From contig JAFSTX010000067.1 in assembly GCA_017445585.1 (NCBI GenBank), forward strand, positions 1 to 62,094: DNA of 62,094 nucleotides, in the 5' to 3' direction. This DNA comes from Lachnospiraceae bacterium. GTDB taxonomy: Bacteria; Bacillota; Clostridia; Lachnospirales; Lachnospiraceae. Shown here one piece after another: positions 44,220 through 53,344 of the stretch. The position numbers and the translations under genes were made by a program. The notes under the pieces were generated by a model, which made no database searches, was not told the DNA's origin, and was given only the letters and a program-made list of their open reading frames with translations. The number at the start of each line of letters is the position of its first letter. The first letter of the stretch is position 1.

Positions 44220-47200
44220 TTGGATGCTTACATGTGCAAAACCATAGACAAGGTAAAAAGGCTGTACGGGGAGTACAGCCGATTCCTGTATAAAAAGGTC
44301 ACATCTCTGACGTGCGAGATAGCGGAGGTCCCGGCGCCTGCGCCCGACCCCAAGTCACGCTCGCACTTCATGACCGGGACGCCGGAGACCGGCTGGCGCG
44401 GCATAGCGGACGGAGACACATGGGGAGAGGAGTTCTCATATGCCTGGATCCGCTCGTGTTTTACCGCTGGTGCAGAGCTCGAAGGCAAAGCGCTGTACCT
44501 TCGTCCGGATGTGGGTCTGGCAGAGGGACTGCTTTTTATAAACGAAAAGGCCAGCGGGATCTTTGATAAGTGCTCCGATATCCCTTCGGATTTCCGCCTG
44601 CATGAGGCACAGCCGCTGGCTTTGGCTGCGAAAGCGGGTGAGACATACAGGATTGCCATAGAGTGCTATGCAGGACACAGGGTTCTGGGTACTGCTCCCG
44701 GATCTGACGGAACGGTCGATAAGTGGAGCTTTTATCCTGCGGAATTCAACCGCACTTTCCATAGCCTTGACGTAGTTCTGCGTGACGAGACTGTAGCGCG
44801 TTTCCTGACTCTGCACAGGACAGTAACGCAGATTATAGACTGTTTTGAAGAGTACACGCCGGCCCATGCGGCGGCTGTAAACGCTTTCTGCGGGATATTC
44901 AGGATCCTGCCGCAGTTTCCGCGCGAGACAAAGGCGGATTGGCATCCTGCGCTGGAGAGAGCAGTGGAGATACTGCAGAAGGTCATGGACAGTCGGGAAA
45001 GCGAGAGCGGTTCCTTCGGATACGTAGGTCTGATCGGACACAGCCATCTGGATACTGCGTGGCTCTGGCCCGTGCGCGAGACCCTTCACAAAGCTGCGAG
45101 AACCTTTTCCAATGCGCTCAGACTGATGGAGATCTATCCGGATTATCATTTCATCCAGAGCTCGGTCCTCTATATCGACTGGATGAAGCAGTATTATCCG
45201 GATATCTACGAGGGTATAAAGAAACGCACCGCGGAGGGACGCTGGGAACCGAACGGAGGCGCCTGGGTCGAATGCGATAATAACATGCCGGGAGGCGAGT
45301 ATCTGATCAGACAGTTCCTGACGGGCCAAAGATATCTGAAGGAGAATCTCGGATATACGGCGGACTGCTTCTGGCAGCCCGATACCTTCGGCTATTCCGC
45401 CGCCATCCCTCAGATACTGCGCGGCTGCGGCATCAGATATTTCCTGACGACAAAGCTTTCATGGAACGAAGCAAATGACTTCCCTCATGACTCGTTCATC
45501 TGGGAAGGACTTGACGGCAGCCGTGTGCTGACTCATTTCAATATCACGCACGTCTGGCCGGATGTACATGATATAAAGAATGCGGTCAGGGCGATCCGTC
45601 ATCCGCAGGTCACTGATATGAAACTCGTATCCTACGGCTTTGGCGACGGCGGCGGCGGGCCGAGCCGGTCCATGCTCGAGAGCTGTGGGACGGTGAAGGA
45701 TATCCCCGGCATGCCAAGGCTTGAGGATACGACTGTGAGTGCTTTCATGCACCGTCTGGAGGAAACGGCAGTGAATCTGCCTGTCTTTTCGGGCGAACTG
45801 TACCTGGAGCTTCACAGAGGCACTTTGACGCAGATGCATGAGATCAAACGCACGAACAGGAAGCTTGAAGAGGCGATACATAATTATGAGTTCCTTTCGG
45901 TCGCCGCGGGACGTTTTGATAAAGAACTCCGTGACGGAGCGCTTAAGACCCTGCTGAAAAACCAGTTCCACGACATACTGCCGGGGACGTGCATCGAGGA
46001 CGCCCATGACGTCGCGATATATGAGAATAAAAAGGCCATATCGGATCTTGAGTCCGGTATGGTAAGGATATTTGAAAATGCCGCTGACTCTGCAGGAGAA
46101 GAAAGCGCGGCTGATCCCGCATGCCTGGTGATGAGCATCTGTAATACGCTTTCATTTGGACGAAGTGATCAGGTCATACTTAAAAACACGGGATTCATAC
46201 CGGATGCCTGTGTGATACAGAAATATACAGATATATACGGAGATCAGTGTACCGCCGTCTCGGGTATCGCGCTTGCGGCTTTTTCGGTGAGTTCTGTCAG
46301 AGCCGGTACAGCACGTGAGGCAGGGATCCCTTTTTCGGTTGACGGAAACCGCATTTCGACTCCTTTTGCGGATATCGTCATGGACGGCGGACGTATTACC
46401 TCCTACAGGACAAAGAGCGGCCGTGAGGTCGTCTATGATCAGGAATGCCCGCTCAATACTTTGTATTTCGGAGAGGACATCCCGTATGTGTGGGATAACT
46501 GGGATATAGATTACGATCAGGCGCAGAAGATGGAGCCTGTCAGTGGGTGCGTATCCCGCGAGGTCGTATCTGTCGGCGCGCTCCAGCTCCGTATCCGTGT
46601 AAAATACAGCTTCGGTGCTTCCTCCATGACCCAGGATATAGTGTTCTATTCGGACGAGCCGCGCATAGATTTTGAATCCTTAGTGGACTGGAAGAGTCCT
46701 CATTCCCTTCTGAAGGCCGGCTTTAAGGTAAACGTACGATCCGACCAGGCCAGATTCGAGACCCAGTTCGGCAATGTAAAGCGCCCTACTCACGAGAACT
46801 ATCCGACGGACAAGTCCAGATTCGAAGTCTGCAATCATAAGTGGACGGATCTGTCCGATACGAGATTCGGCGTCGCGCTGCTCAACGACTGCAAATACGG
46901 GATCTCGGTCCGCGGCAGTGATATGCGCCTGACTCTTCATAAGGGAGGCTGCCGTCCGGATACGAGGGGCGATGCGGGTATTCACAGGTTTACATACTCG
47001 CTGCTAGTTCACGAGACTCCTTTTGAAAGCGAAGCAGTCATCATGCCCGCATATCGTCTGAACTATCCGGTACTGGCATTTGAGGGATCTTTGCCTTCGC
47101 AGTGCGAGGGGCATTTCCTTGGCGTGGATGCCGCTAATATCATCATAGAAACGGTCAAACCTGCGGAGGATGGCAGAGGCTTCATTGCCCGTCTCTACGA

Positions 47201-47369
47201 GGCTGAGGGCAGTTATACCGGATGCAGGCTTTCATACGGTCCTGATATAAAGGCAGTCTCCGTGACGGATATGCTCGAATATGGGGATACGCCTCTGGAG
47301 ACAAAGGATGGAGGCATCGTACTTGCTTTTGGGCCCTTTGAAATCAAGACGCTGCGATTTGAGAGATAA
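44220..47369 (+). CDS. GH38 alpha-mannosidase, long form
   Basis: The 1049-residue product has a ~270-residue N-terminal domain before the catalytic part, like the long cytosolic GH38 class (MAN2C1 type). Zinc ligands are His276 and Asp278 in GHSHLDTAWLWP, the nucleophile is Asp388 in WQPDTFGYS, and His584 lies in NQFHD. It lacks a signal peptide. The start TTG at 44220 stands 8 bases after AGGAGG; the next in-frame ATG is 12 bases later and too far from the site. It is the second mannosidase of the locus, and it differs strongly from the first. Confidence 0.93.
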   Translation: MDAYMCKTIDKVKRLYGEYSRFLYKKVTSLTCEIAEVPAPAPDPKSRSHFMTGTPETGWRGIADGDTWGEEFSYAWIRSCFTAGAELEGKALYLRPDVGLAEGLLFINEKASGIFDKCSDIPSDFRLHEAQPLALAAKAGETYRIAIECYAGHRVLGTAPGSDGTVDKWSFYPAEFNRTFHSLDVVLRDETVARFLTLHRTVTQIIDCFEEYTPAHAAAVNAFCGIFRILPQFPRETKADWHPALERAVEILQKVMDSRESESGSFGYVGLIGHSHLDTAWLWPVRETLHKAARTFSNALRLMEIYPDYHFIQSSVLYIDWMKQYYPDIYEGIKKRTAEGRWEPNGGAWVECDNNMPGGEYLIRQFLTGQRYLKENLGYTADCFWQPDTFGYSAAIPQILRGCGIRYFLTTKLSWNEANDFPHDSFIWEGLDGSRVLTHFNITHVWPDVHDIKNAVRAIRHPQVTDMKLVSYGFGDGGGGPSRSMLESCGTVKDIPGMPRLEDTTVSAFMHRLEETAVNLPVFSGELYLELHRGTLTQMHEIKRTNRKLEEAIHNYEFLSVAAGRFDKELRDGALKTLLKNQFHDILPGTCIEDAHDVAIYENKKAISDLESGMVRIFENAADSAGEESAADPACLVMSICNTLSFGRSDQVILKNTGFIPDACVIQKYTDIYGDQCTAVSGIALAAFSVSSVRAGTAREAGIPFSVDGNRISTPFADIVMDGGRITSYRTKSGREVVYDQECPLNTLYFGEDIPYVWDNWDIDYDQAQKMEPVSGCVSREVVSVGALQLRIRVKYSFGASSMTQDIVFYSDEPRIDFESLVDWKSPHSLLKAGFKVNVRSDQARFETQFGNVKRPTHENYPTDKSRFEVCNHKWTDLSDTRFGVALLNDCKYGISVRGSDMRLTLHKGGCRPDTRGDAGIHRFTYSLLVHETPFESEAVIMPAYRLNYPVLAFEGSLPSQCEGHFLGVDAANIIIETVKPAEDGRGFIARLYEAEGSYTGCRLSYGPDIKAVSVTDMLEYGDTPLETKDGGIVLAFGPFEIKTLRFER

Positions 47370-47392
47370 AGGCGGCGACGACAGAGAACGCA

Positions 47393-50359
47393 ATGAACGA
47401 TTTTTGGGATAAATTAAAAGATCCGCCAAAGAAGTACCGCCCCGCACCGTTTTGGTCGTGGAATGAAAAGCTTGACGAGGCGGAGACCGTGACTCAGATC
47501 CGGCAGATGGATGAGGCCGGGCTGGGCGGTTTCTTTATGCACGCCAGGGGCGGTCTGCAGACGGAGTATCTTTCGGACGAATGGTTCGACAACGTAACCG
47601 CTTCGCTGTATGAAGGCGAGGAGAGGGGCATGTATGCCTGGGGTTATGACGAGAACGGCTGGCCGAGCGGCTTTGGAGGCGGCGCGGTCACAGGGCTCGG
47701 AGAAAAGTATCAGCAGAAGTATCTGAGGTGCGTCTGCGGGACAGAGAGGACCGGGGATGAGCATACGCTCTGCATTGTCCGGGATGAGGGCAAGGTTTAT
47801 CACTGCTACTATGATGTAAATCCTTTTTATGTGGATACGTTGAATCCCGAGGTGATCAGGGAGTTCCTCAGATCCACACACGAGAGGTACAGCTCTCACC
47901 TTGGGGATGATTTCACGAAGCTGAAAGGCTTTTTTACCGATGAGCCGCAGGCCTCAAGGAACGGAGTACCGTGGTCGTTTCATCTGGAAGAAGAGTATGA
48001 GAGGATCTACGGAGAGCCGATCAGGCCGCAGCTTCCGAAGCTCTTTTACAGGATCGGCGGCTTTGAGCAGTTCAGGTTCAGATACTGGAAACTGGTAAGG
48101 GATCTTTTTACAGACAGCTTCATGGGTGTGATAGGCGGATGGTGCCGGGATCACGGCTGCGCTCTCACCGGACACATGGTGCTCGAGGAGGGATTCTACG
48201 AGCACATCCTCGCTAACGGCTGTTGTATGCCTTCGTATGAATTCATGGATATCCCGGGCATGGACCATCTGTGCAGAGGGCTGCCGTCCGTGCAGACTGA
48301 GATGCAGCTTACGTCCGCAGCGAATCAGCTCGGAAAGAAGCAGATCCTGTCCGAGACCTTCGCAGCCTGCGGCTGGAACGTGAGCTTTGAAGATATGAGG
48401 AGGCTCTATGAGCATCAGATGGTACACGGAGTAAACCTCCTGTGCCAGCACCTCGAGGGATATTCGCTGCGGGGAATCCGCAAGCGCGACTATCCCGCCT
48501 CGCTCTACCGTCACCAGCCCTGGTGGAAGGACTATAAAGTTTTTAATGATATGGCAAGCCGCATAGGTATGCTTATAGCCGAGGGAGAGGTGCGCTTTGA
48601 TATCCTCGTTCTTCATACGATAGAAAGCGGCTGGCTGCTTACCGACGATCGGACGCAGACCGACGCATACGCAGATGCTTTGCTGGCTGTGATGGAGACG
48701 CTGGAAAATGCGCAGCTTCAGTTCCATCTCGGTGAAAGCCGGCTGATGAAGCGTCACGGAAGCGTGGAGGACGGCAGGCTGAGGGTGGGAGTGCAAAGCT
48801 ACCGGACCGTCATTGTTCCTCCGGCAAAGTGCCTTGACTGCGGTACTTTTGAACTGCTCCGCACTTTCAGATCGCAGGGCGGAACGGTGATATTTACCGG
48901 CGAGATCCCGGAGTATGTGGACGGGATCAGGACGGACGAAGTACGGGCCTTGTCTGAGGATTGTATCGTAACTGATCTTTCCGGCCTTGTTAATTGCGTG
49001 CCTGCAGGCAGCCGGATGCTTTCTCTCTCCGCGGATAATCCGGGGCAGGAGAAAAACGTCCGCTCTACGGTGAGGTTTTTTGATGAGCAGAGGATGACGA
49101 TGTATTACCTCTGCAACTTCGGATCTGAGGAGATCCCGGTCACGGTCAGAGTGAAGGGGAAGAGCGCGGAAGCCTTTGATCCGGTCAGCGGAGACACGTC
49201 CCCCGTATGCTTTACGGAAGAGGACGGAGAGCTGAGTATCGGGAGCAGGATAGCTTCTGGCCTGGGCGTGATATTTTTTGTATATGAGGACGGAGACCGC
49301 GCGGCTGCATCAGCTCCGGAGAGAGATGAGACCATCTGCATCTCGGATAAGCTTGACGGAACGTGGCGCGTGGCAAAAAGCGATCCGAACTGTCTGACAC
49401 TGGACCGCTGCGATCTGATCGTTAACGGCGAGCAGATCGGTGCGGACATACCAGTCAGCGATGTGCAGGAGACACTTTGTTCGTACGGCAGGGCGGTAAA
49501 GGCGGAGGTGATATTCCGCTTCGACGTCCGGGAGCTTGCTTTCGATATCTGCGAGCTTGTGATCGAGACGCCGGAGATATTCGATATATACGTAAACGGC
49601 GGCAGGGTTCCGGCAGTAGTGACAGGTTTTGCATATGACGTCTGTTTCAAGACGATAGATATACGCGCTTTCCTCCGGAAGGGCAAAAACGAGATCCGCC
49701 TTTGCTGCGATTTTTCGCAGAGCGAGGCTACATACCGTATGCTGGAGGATATAAAGCGCTTTGAATCGGTAAAGAACCGCCTGACCTACGATATGGAGAT
49801 AGAGGCCGTGTATCTGAGGGGCAGCTTCGGCGTGTTTACGGACGGCGAATTTACGGCGGCACAGCGCGGCTCGCTTCAGACGAAGGGAGGCTTTTATCTG
49901 GACAAGGCGCCCGTGACCGCAGACTGCGGCGCACTGGAGACGCAGGGCTATCCCTTCTTTGCGGGCAGCATTACGCTGTCAAAAAGGGTGGTTTTGTCAG
50001 CAGAGGAAGCTGAGAAAGCGTCGATAGCCTTTGACAGACTTCCGTCGATCGTGACCGCGGTCCGCGTAAACGGTGTGGATGCAGGCAGGATCATGTGGAA
50101 ACCTTACTGCATCGATATTTCGGAAGCCGCCCGCGCGGGAGAGAACGAGATAGAGATAACTCTTACGGGAAGCCTGAGGAATCTGCTCGGACCTTTCCAC
50201 CTCCGTGAAGGCGAGACGTACACGGCACTGCCGTTCTATTTCTTCCGTAAAACAGGCGTCTGGGGCTGGGGCGACGGAGTAAACCGCAACTGGACAGATG
50301 ACTATTCGTTCGTACAAAACGGATTGTTCTTTGAAAAAGTCAGATGGGAGAGTAAGTGA
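47393..50359 (+). CDS. Glycoside hydrolase, GH106-like
   Basis: The 988-residue product begins FWDKLKDPPKKYRPAPFWSW and has GGFFMHARGGLQTEYL and YDENGWPSGFGGG, text typical of GH106-like (alpha-L-rhamnosidase-type) proteins. Acidic residues in GFFTDEP and LSETF are likely catalytic candidates. The C-terminal third looks like GH2-type sugar-binding sandwiches. There is no signal peptide, so it probably works in the cytoplasm. It starts 23 bases after the mannosidase and ends 1 base before the phosphoesterase start. The exact family and sugar are uncertain. Confidence 0.72.
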   Translation: MNDFWDKLKDPPKKYRPAPFWSWNEKLDEAETVTQIRQMDEAGLGGFFMHARGGLQTEYLSDEWFDNVTASLYEGEERGMYAWGYDENGWPSGFGGGAVTGLGEKYQQKYLRCVCGTERTGDEHTLCIVRDEGKVYHCYYDVNPFYVDTLNPEVIREFLRSTHERYSSHLGDDFTKLKGFFTDEPQASRNGVPWSFHLEEEYERIYGEPIRPQLPKLFYRIGGFEQFRFRYWKLVRDLFTDSFMGVIGGWCRDHGCALTGHMVLEEGFYEHILANGCCMPSYEFMDIPGMDHLCRGLPSVQTEMQLTSAANQLGKKQILSETFAACGWNVSFEDMRRLYEHQMVHGVNLLCQHLEGYSLRGIRKRDYPASLYRHQPWWKDYKVFNDMASRIGMLIAEGEVRFDILVLHTIESGWLLTDDRTQTDAYADALLAVMETLENAQLQFHLGESRLMKRHGSVEDGRLRVGVQSYRTVIVPPAKCLDCGTFELLRTFRSQGGTVIFTGEIPEYVDGIRTDEVRALSEDCIVTDLSGLVNCVPAGSRMLSLSADNPGQEKNVRSTVRFFDEQRMTMYYLCNFGSEEIPVTVRVKGKSAEAFDPVSGDTSPVCFTEEDGELSIGSRIASGLGVIFFVYEDGDRAAASAPERDETICISDKLDGTWRVAKSDPNCLTLDRCDLIVNGEQIGADIPVSDVQETLCSYGRAVKAEVIFRFDVRELAFDICELVIETPEIFDIYVNGGRVPAVVTGFAYDVCFKTIDIRAFLRKGKNEIRLCCDFSQSEATYRMLEDIKRFESVKNRLTYDMEIEAVYLRGSFGVFTDGEFTAAQRGSLQTKGGFYLDKAPVTADCGALETQGYPFFAGSITLSKRVVLSAEEAEKASIAFDRLPSIVTAVRVNGVDAGRIMWKPYCIDISEAARAGENEIEITLTGSLRNLLGPFHLREGETYTALPFYFFRKTGVWGWGDGVNRNWTDDYSFVQNGLFFEKVRWESK

Positions 50360-50360
50360 T

Positions 50361-51329
50361 ATGATCAGACTGTCTATGGAAACGGATAGGGATATCCGCA
50401 TCCTGAATCTTACGGATCCGCAGCTTACAGCCGGAGAGTGGGAAAAGGGCAACAGGACCGGCGATGCCTTCAGGTATACCGTCGGCACACTTATAGAGCG
50501 CGTCAGGCCGGACCTGATCACCGTGAGCGGAGACTTGTCATATGCGGGAGATTATGTATCTTACCGGAATTACGCGGATTATTTTGATGATCTCGGCATT
50601 CCGTGGACCTGCTGCTTCGGCAATCATGACAATCAGGGCGGGGACGAGCCCGTGCGCAGGGTACTCGATGAGTTTATGAAACGGAAGACCTTTGTCTTTG
50701 AAAAGTGTGACCCGGCGCTCGGCAACAGCAATTTCGTGATCCTGATCGAGAAAAACGGCAAAGCCGCCGAGGGAATCATACTGATGGATACGCACGACCG
50801 CATACCGTATAAAGCGGATATGTGCGGTAAGAACGAGGCCTGGGCCGGCCTTACGCCGGAGCAGCTCGCATGGTACAGGGATCGCATAGCCGAGCTTAAG
50901 GAGGCCGGCTGCCGTGACAGCACGCTGATCATACATACTCCGATCTACGCGTATATCGAGGCGGCAGGGGCAGCATTCGTCAATCCCGTGCCTGAAAAGG
51001 GAGAGCCGGATTACGGCTTTGCCGGCTGGAATCCGGGATATGAGGATTCATTCGGCTTCTATCACGAGATCATCAGCGCATATCCGGAGGATGAAGGAGC
51101 ATTCGAACTGATACACAGGCTCGGCTCCACCGGGAACGTCATCAGCGGACACGACCATATGAACAATTGGGCGGTCAGGTACCGCGGAGTACGCCTGATC
51201 TTCGGTACGAAGACGGGGATCGGAAGCTATGGCGAAAGCGCGATAAACGGCGGAACGGTGCTGACTGTGGATGAGAACGGCGTGAAGGACGTCCGCCATG
51301 AGTATGTGGACCTCGACGGGCTCCGGTGA
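50361..51329 (+). CDS. Calcineurin-like metallophosphoesterase
   Basis: The 322-residue product has the metal motifs of the family: LTDPQL, SGDLSYAG, GNHDNQG, IIHTP and SGHDHMNN. It has no signal peptide. It is related in sequence to the phosphoesterase domain of the 32158 protein. The ATG at 50361 lies 1 base after the preceding stop, so translation is coupled to the GH106-like gene. It probably removes phosphate from an imported phospho-sugar or nucleotide; the substrate is not known. Confidence 0.88.
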   Translation: MIRLSMETDRDIRILNLTDPQLTAGEWEKGNRTGDAFRYTVGTLIERVRPDLITVSGDLSYAGDYVSYRNYADYFDDLGIPWTCCFGNHDNQGGDEPVRRVLDEFMKRKTFVFEKCDPALGNSNFVILIEKNGKAAEGIILMDTHDRIPYKADMCGKNEAWAGLTPEQLAWYRDRIAELKEAGCRDSTLIIHTPIYAYIEAAGAAFVNPVPEKGEPDYGFAGWNPGYEDSFGFYHEIISAYPEDEGAFELIHRLGSTGNVISGHDHMNNWAVRYRGVRLIFGTKTGIGSYGESAINGGTVLTVDENGVKDVRHEYVDLDGLR

Positions 51330-51491
51330 AGTGTTCCGGGAGAGGACAGCATGGGCGTGCAGGCAGATATATTCATTATTACTGAGTGATTTTTAATAGA
51401 TCGACTTCAAAAATTGCATATGACAGGAACATTGGTTTTGCGCGCCGCTGCGCAGATTTGTCAAATTAATCAAGTTGTTTAATTAAAAAGT

Positions 51492-51581
51492 AAAAATGTT
51501 TAATTTTTTGCATAATTTGTTTAGTTATTGATATACAGGTATTTTTTGTGCATGCTACAATTCTGTTGAAACATAGGGGGT
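51492..51581 (+). promoter_or_regulatory. Shared regulatory element and promoter, copy 3 (small peptide unit)
   Basis: Copy 3 has AAAAATGTTTAATTTTTTGC at the left, TTATTGATATACAGG in the middle, GCATGC, -10 TACAAT at 51556-51561, and GGGGG at 51576. The distances equal those of copies 1 and 2 base for base. It is closest to copy 2; both also share TTTAATTAAAAAG immediately upstream. The rest of the gap 51330-51491 shows no gene. Confidence 0.78.
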
Positions 51582-51588
51582 GACTGCT

Positions 51589-51708
51589 ATGAGATATGAA
51601 GAACCCAAACTGGATATGGTATTGCTTCTGCACAGCTTCGACGTCATGATGCTCGTCTCCGGAGGGCCGGATGACGATGTCGATACGGTCGAGGGCGGCG
51701 AGTTCTAA
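51589..51708 (+). CDS. 39-residue acidic-tailed small peptide
   Basis: This frame is too short for routine gene finding. It starts with ATG about 8 bases after GGGGGTG, directly under copy 3 of the shared promoter, and ends 18 bases before the next gene. The product is 39 residues: MRYEEPKLDMVLLLHSFDVM at the N-terminus, a short hydrophobic stretch, then an acidic end …DTVEGGEF. It has no clear signal peptide. The last residues resemble the end of the 54521 protein. Small peptides of this layout occur beside surface proteins in Clostridia, with no known role. Function unknown. Confidence 0.65.
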   Translation: MRYEEPKLDMVLLLHSFDVMMLVSGGPDDDVDTVEGGEF

Positions 51709-51726
51709 AGAAAGGCGGTATTAGAT

Positions 51727-52764
51727 ATGATTAAGAGATTTATGGCCGGTATTATGGTTCTGGCGCTGGTTATGGCCGGTTTTATGCTTGCTCCGGAGAG
51801 GGCATGCGCGGCTGGCGAGAGCGCTGTTTACTATGATACCGCCGGTGATTATGATATCGCGGATTACTGGTCGGAGAGCGTTAAGAAGGCTCCGGTGAAG
51901 GACGGCTACGTTTTCGGCGGCTGGTTCACCGGTGATGCTGCTGATCCTGTCCCTCTGAAGGAGGAGGATCTCTCGGATGCCGCGATCGGTTCGCTTGGCG
52001 CATTTGCAAAGTTTGTGCCCGCAGATGTACTCACCGTCAAGACTCAGGTGGCTTCCGAAGACGGCAAGGCCCACCTCAGACTCCTTTCGACTACGGACTG
52101 CATCGACTATCAGAAGGTCGGCTTCGAGTACCAGCTCGGATCCAGAGATGCAGCCGTGAAGGAGATGACCAAGGTCTACTCCGCCATCAGACCCAGCAAG
52201 ACCAGCACGGAGATACTTCTCCCCGGTGAGACTTTCTCAGCTGTCTCAAAGTATTTTATCGCTCTTGACGTGATAAATATCAACGCATCGAGTTTCTCGA
52301 GCATCGTCTATGCCAGGGCGTTCTGGGTGACAGCTGACGGCACCAGAGTTATGGGACTGTCCAGAAACAATCGCGTCGAAGATAACCAGAACAGCTATAT
52401 CAGCGTGGGAGTGAACCTGATGTCCGATGTCGTCACTGATCTGCCCGTCGCCGCCGCAAAGGTAGTTGTGACGTATAATACCACCGATTATGACGTGGTC
52501 ACCGAGAGTGAAGGATTCAAGATCGACAAAGGCAGAGTATTTGCAGAGCCTGACTTTGACTATGCGGTAGACGAGACAGCCGGTACTGTCACCTTCGTAG
52601 GCAATGCTCCCACGGTCGATGAGAACGTGCTCGCGGACGGCTTGCTCGCGAATATCAGATTTGTAAAAACCACGAGTGCGAATAATGCTCTGAATCTTGT
52701 GATCGGATCTTCGGAGTTCGTCAACTGGGCTGAGGAGACAGTCAGCGGCATAAGTGTACGCTGA
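51727..52764 (+). CDS. Secreted protein with C-terminal cohesin-like region
   Basis: The 345-residue product has a signal peptide (cut near CAAG, residue 30). An InlB-type piece (DGYVFGGWFTGD) and a middle domain (about 100-235) resembling one found in other Clostridia surface proteins follow. A C-terminal ~110 residues has the strand pattern of cohesins (VVVTYNTTDYDVV, FDYAVDETAGTVTFVG, DGLLANIRFVKT). The first cohesin strand is not obvious, so the fold call is tentative. Dockerins exist in two proteins of this locus. No membrane anchor or tail motif is seen. Confidence 0.65.
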   Translation: MIKRFMAGIMVLALVMAGFMLAPERACAAGESAVYYDTAGDYDIADYWSESVKKAPVKDGYVFGGWFTGDAADPVPLKEEDLSDAAIGSLGAFAKFVPADVLTVKTQVASEDGKAHLRLLSTTDCIDYQKVGFEYQLGSRDAAVKEMTKVYSAIRPSKTSTEILLPGETFSAVSKYFIALDVININASSFSSIVYARAFWVTADGTRVMGLSRNNRVEDNQNSYISVGVNLMSDVVTDLPVAAAKVVVTYNTTDYDVVTESEGFKIDKGRVFAEPDFDYAVDETAGTVTFVGNAPTVDENVLADGLLANIRFVKTTSANNALNLVIGSSEFVNWAEETVSGISVR

Positions 52765-52793
52765 GCATACATACAGCCCGGAGGAGTCTCATT

Positions 52794-53330
52794 ATGAAGA
52801 ACCTCTTTAAGAAAAAATACATCTGGATCCCCTGTCTGGCCGTGATAGCAGCAGGTTTGGTCCTTGTGTTTGCGCTGAAGGGATCGTCCGGTGAGCCGGA
52901 TGATCCTTCCGCGACTGTTTCCACTGTGGAGGCAGCCAGCCAGTTACGCCCCGACGCGGCTGTTCCGGCGGGTCCTGCAGATCCGGCCGGCACCGCAGAA
53001 CCCGGAGCACAGACCGGCTTATCTGTTATAGATATTGATGATACCGAGACTGCGGAGGTGATAGACGGAGGAGGCTCGTGGGATGATGAACCCGGGCCCG
53101 GAGCATCGTCGGACGATCCGGCAGGCACCGCGCCCGTAAATGATCCTGCAGGTACCGCACCTGCAGATGATCCTTCAGGCACCTCTTCTGCAGACGATCC
53201 GGCGGGCGCCACGGCGGATTCCGGAGCAGATGATACAGCTGCCTCACAGGGATCGGATGAGTCTCCCGGGGACGGACTGGACGAAAGCAACGTGCTCTCT
53301 GATGATCACGAATGGGGTCCGATCTCATAA
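52794..53330 (+). CDS. Single-pass membrane protein with low-complexity ectodomain and WGPIS tail
   Basis: The 178-residue product has a basic N-terminus and one membrane helix (IWIPCLAVIAAGLVLVFAL). A disordered outer part rich in Asp, Ala, Pro, Gly and Thr has DDPAGTA-type repeats, and the C-terminus is DDHEWGPIS. The next protein ends DEHDWGPVS. No catalytic domain is visible. The ATG follows CGGAGG. The function is unknown; it could be a display arm for the C-terminal motif. Confidence 0.7.
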   Translation: MKNLFKKKYIWIPCLAVIAAGLVLVFALKGSSGEPDDPSATVSTVEAASQLRPDAAVPAGPADPAGTAEPGAQTGLSVIDIDDTETAEVIDGGGSWDDEPGPGASSDDPAGTAPVNDPAGTAPADDPSGTSSADDPAGATADSGADDTAASQGSDESPGDGLDESNVLSDDHEWGPIS

Positions 53331-53344
53331 AATGTGTCAGAAGG

